DNA of 6,957 bases from Propionibacteriaceae bacterium (GTDB lineage Bacteria > Actinomycetota > Actinomycetes > Propionibacteriales > Propionibacteriaceae). Positions 5,488-6,957 of the stretch are shown here, in pieces. Location: NCBI GenBank assembly GCA_020438595.1, contig JAGQUI010000138.1, positions 1 to 6,957 on the forward strand. Reading direction: 5' to 3'. Numbering within the stretch: the first letter of the stretch is position 1; each line of letters begins with the position of its first letter. The notes beneath the pieces were generated by a model. That model had not been told where the DNA came from. It did not search any database and saw only the letters and a list, made by a program, of their open reading frames with translations. Both the position numbers and the translations under genes were made by a program.

Positions 5488-6957
5488 ATGCCCGGGATGA
5501 ACGAGCACAACTCGGTGCAGCAGCCTCTGGTGGAGGAGCTGGTGCGGCTGGGCTGGACCTACGTCCCGGGCAAGGATCTCGATCGTGAGCAGGAGCAGAC
5601 CTTCGTCGAGTCGGAGGTGGCCGCGGCGTTGGTCCGGCTGAATGCGGACGTGGCCGAGGTGCCGGCGCGGGCGTCCGAGGTCGTGAAGCAGTTGCGGACG
5701 CTGACGTTCGCGGTCGATGACGAGGGTTTGGTGGAGACGAACCGGGACGCGGCTCGCTGGCTGCGTGGCCTGCAGGCGCACAAGTTCGTGGGGGCCGACA
5801 GCTTCGGTCCCGTCCATCTGATCGACTTCGAGGACTTCTCCAACAACCGGTTCGTCGTCTCGGACGAGGTGTCGTACGGCTCGCCGGGGGCGAAGGCCCG
5901 CTTCGACATCGTCCTGTTCGTGAACGGGCTGCCGTTGGTCGTGGGCGAGACGAAGACTGCGTTCAAGCAGAAGGTGTCCTGGCTGACCGCGGCGAACGAG
6001 GTGGTTGACCACTACGAGGCGAAGTACGCGCCGTTCTTCACCACGAACGTGTTCAGCTTCGCCACCGAGGGCCGCGAGCTGATGTACGGCGCGACCGGCG
6101 CGCCGGTGGAGCACTGGATGACGGCCGGGCCGGCCAAGGAGCATCCGTTGCTGGCCGACGTCCTGGAGGCGGCTCGGTGGCTGCTGGCCCCGGCCACGGT
6201 GCTGAAGCTGCTGTCGAGCTACACGCTGTTCGAGACCCCGGACGACAATTCGGGGGTCGCGTCGCTGCGGAAGTTGATCGCCCGCTACATGCAGTTCGAC
6301 GCGGTCGAGCTGATGGTGGCCAGGGCGCACGCCGGCCAGTCTCGGCGTGGGCTGATCTATCACACGCAGGGTTCGGGCAAGACGCTGGCCATGGTGTTCG
6401 CGGCTGGCCAGTTGTTGCAGGATCCGAAGCTGGCCAACCCGACGATCGTGCTGGTCGCGGACCGGATCGAGCTCGTCCGCAACGCCTGGGACCAGTTCCG
6501 GACGACGAGCATGCCGCGGTTGCTGGCGCCGTCCACCGCGCGGGAGTTGCATGACCTGTTGGGCCGGCAGGATCGGCGCGGGCTGGTGTTCACCACCGTC
6601 CACAAGTTCGCCGGCGCGATGGCGAACCTGAACACGCGCAGCAACGTCGTGGTGCTGGTGGACGAGGCGCACCGCACTCAGGAGGGCAACCTCGGCCTGA
6701 CGATGCGGGCGGCGCTGCCGAACGCGTTGTTCTTCGCGTTCACCGGGACGCCGATCGCCGAGCTCGACCACAACACGTTCGCCACGTTCGGCGACGAGCA
6801 GGATCCGAAGCGGACGCTGCACGCCTACACCTCCGACCAGTCGATCGCTGACGGCATGACCGTCCCGATCCATGTCGACCCGCGGCTGGTCACGTTCCAG
6901 CTCGACAAGACCGCCGTCGATGCGGCGTTCGAGGAGTTGAAGGCCGCCGAGGACCTG
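5488..6957 (+). CDS. hsdR: type I restriction-modification system endonuclease/translocase subunit HsdR, 3' end outside window
   Basis: The frame is open for 490 codons to the window edge without a stop, about half of a typical HsdR of around 1000 aa. HsdR cuts DNA after ATP-driven translocation by the HsdRMS complex. The N-terminal nuclease domain shows Asp140 in FDIVLFVNGLP, then E154-T-K156, the PD-(D/E)xK triad. The superfamily 2 helicase motor follows: Walker A QGSGKT at 294-299, motif Ia region IVLVADRIELVRN at 320-332, Walker B DEAH at 392-395, and motif III FTGTP at 418-422. All visible catalytic residues are intact. The start is ATG 5488, with ATG 5497 an alternative nine bases later; the conserved sequence begins just after both. 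It lies 5 bases downstream of the Mrr-like gene and is clearly the same operon. TTG leucine and CGG arginine codons are more frequent here than in hsdM. Confidence 0.5.
   Translation, partial: MPGMNEHNSVQQPLVEELVRLGWTYVPGKDLDREQEQTFVESEVAAALVRLNADVAEVPARASEVVKQLRTLTFAVDDEGLVETNRDAARWLRGLQAHKFVGADSFGPVHLIDFEDFSNNRFVVSDEVSYGSPGAKARFDIVLFVNGLPLVVGETKTAFKQKVSWLTAANEVVDHYEAKYAPFFTTNVFSFATEGRELMYGATGAPVEHWMTAGPAKEHPLLADVLEAARWLLAPATVLKLLSSYTLFETPDDNSGVASLRKLIARYMQFDAVELMVARAHAGQSRRGLIYHTQGSGKTLAMVFAAGQLLQDPKLANPTIVLVADRIELVRNAWDQFRTTSMPRLLAPSTARELHDLLGRQDRRGLVFTTVHKFAGAMANLNTRSNVVVLVDEAHRTQEGNLGLTMRAALPNALFFAFTGTPIAELDHNTFATFGDEQDPKRTLHAYTSDQSIADGMTVPIHVDPRLVTFQLDKTAVDAAFEELKAAEDL

Noticed and set aside
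5281..6873. Antisense open frame of about 530 codons
   Set aside because: It lies wholly opposite the Mrr-like gene and hsdR, which have intact catalytic motifs. Its translation is rich in Arg, His, Gln and Val with no recognisable domain, as expected of a shadow in GC-rich DNA.
1..6957. CRISPR array, tRNA, rRNA, insertion sequence or phage attachment repeat
   Set aside because: No spaced direct repeats, transposase-like coding sequence, terminal inverted repeats or RNA gene signatures were seen on either strand.

Overview
The window is a restriction-type defence locus with every gene on the + strand. Its high GC content, frequent GTG/TTG starts, GC-rich third codon positions and protein sequence style suggest a high-GC Gram-positive host, most likely an actinobacterium. 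That assignment is inference from composition, because no taxonomic marker gene is present.

Layout. Bases 1-801 hold the C-terminal part of a YhcG/DUF1016-type PD-(D/E)xK nuclease whose 5' end lies outside the window. Its stop overlaps, as GTGA, the likely GTG start of a TIGR02391 (Hypoth_Ymh) family protein (798-1649), which carries an R-x4-H motif resembling the HEPN RNase signature. A 98-base gap (1650-1747) with a good ribosome-binding site leads into a type I restriction-modification operon: hsdM (1748-3265, TTG start), hsdS (3258-4436, 8-base overlap), an Mrr-type nuclease with an N-terminal PUA/EVE-like domain (4433-5482, ATGA overlap), and hsdR (from 5488, open at the window edge, 490 codons visible). 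No gene-free stretch exceeds 98 bases.

How the parts fit. HsdM and HsdS would form the methyltransferase that marks host DNA, and HsdR joins them to translocate and cut unmodified DNA. The inserted Mrr-like protein, read from the same transcript, is a good candidate for a type IV-like nuclease that cuts DNA carrying foreign modification, so one operon could cover both unmodified and wrongly modified invaders. The upstream pair (YhcG-type nuclease and TIGR02391 protein) looks like a second two-gene unit. By analogy with the PrrC anticodon nuclease, which sits beside a type I system, the TIGR02391 protein could be a last-resort RNA-targeting effector.

Points to examine first: the Mrr-like gene between hsdS and hsdR, the HEPN-like motif in the TIGR02391 protein, and an (AG)6 tract near the end of the YhcG-type gene. 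By hand translation, only the present reading phase at that tract reaches the overlap with the next gene.

[Form note: the answer gave no feature confidence values; the 0.5 in every feature is a placeholder required by the schema, not an estimate.]
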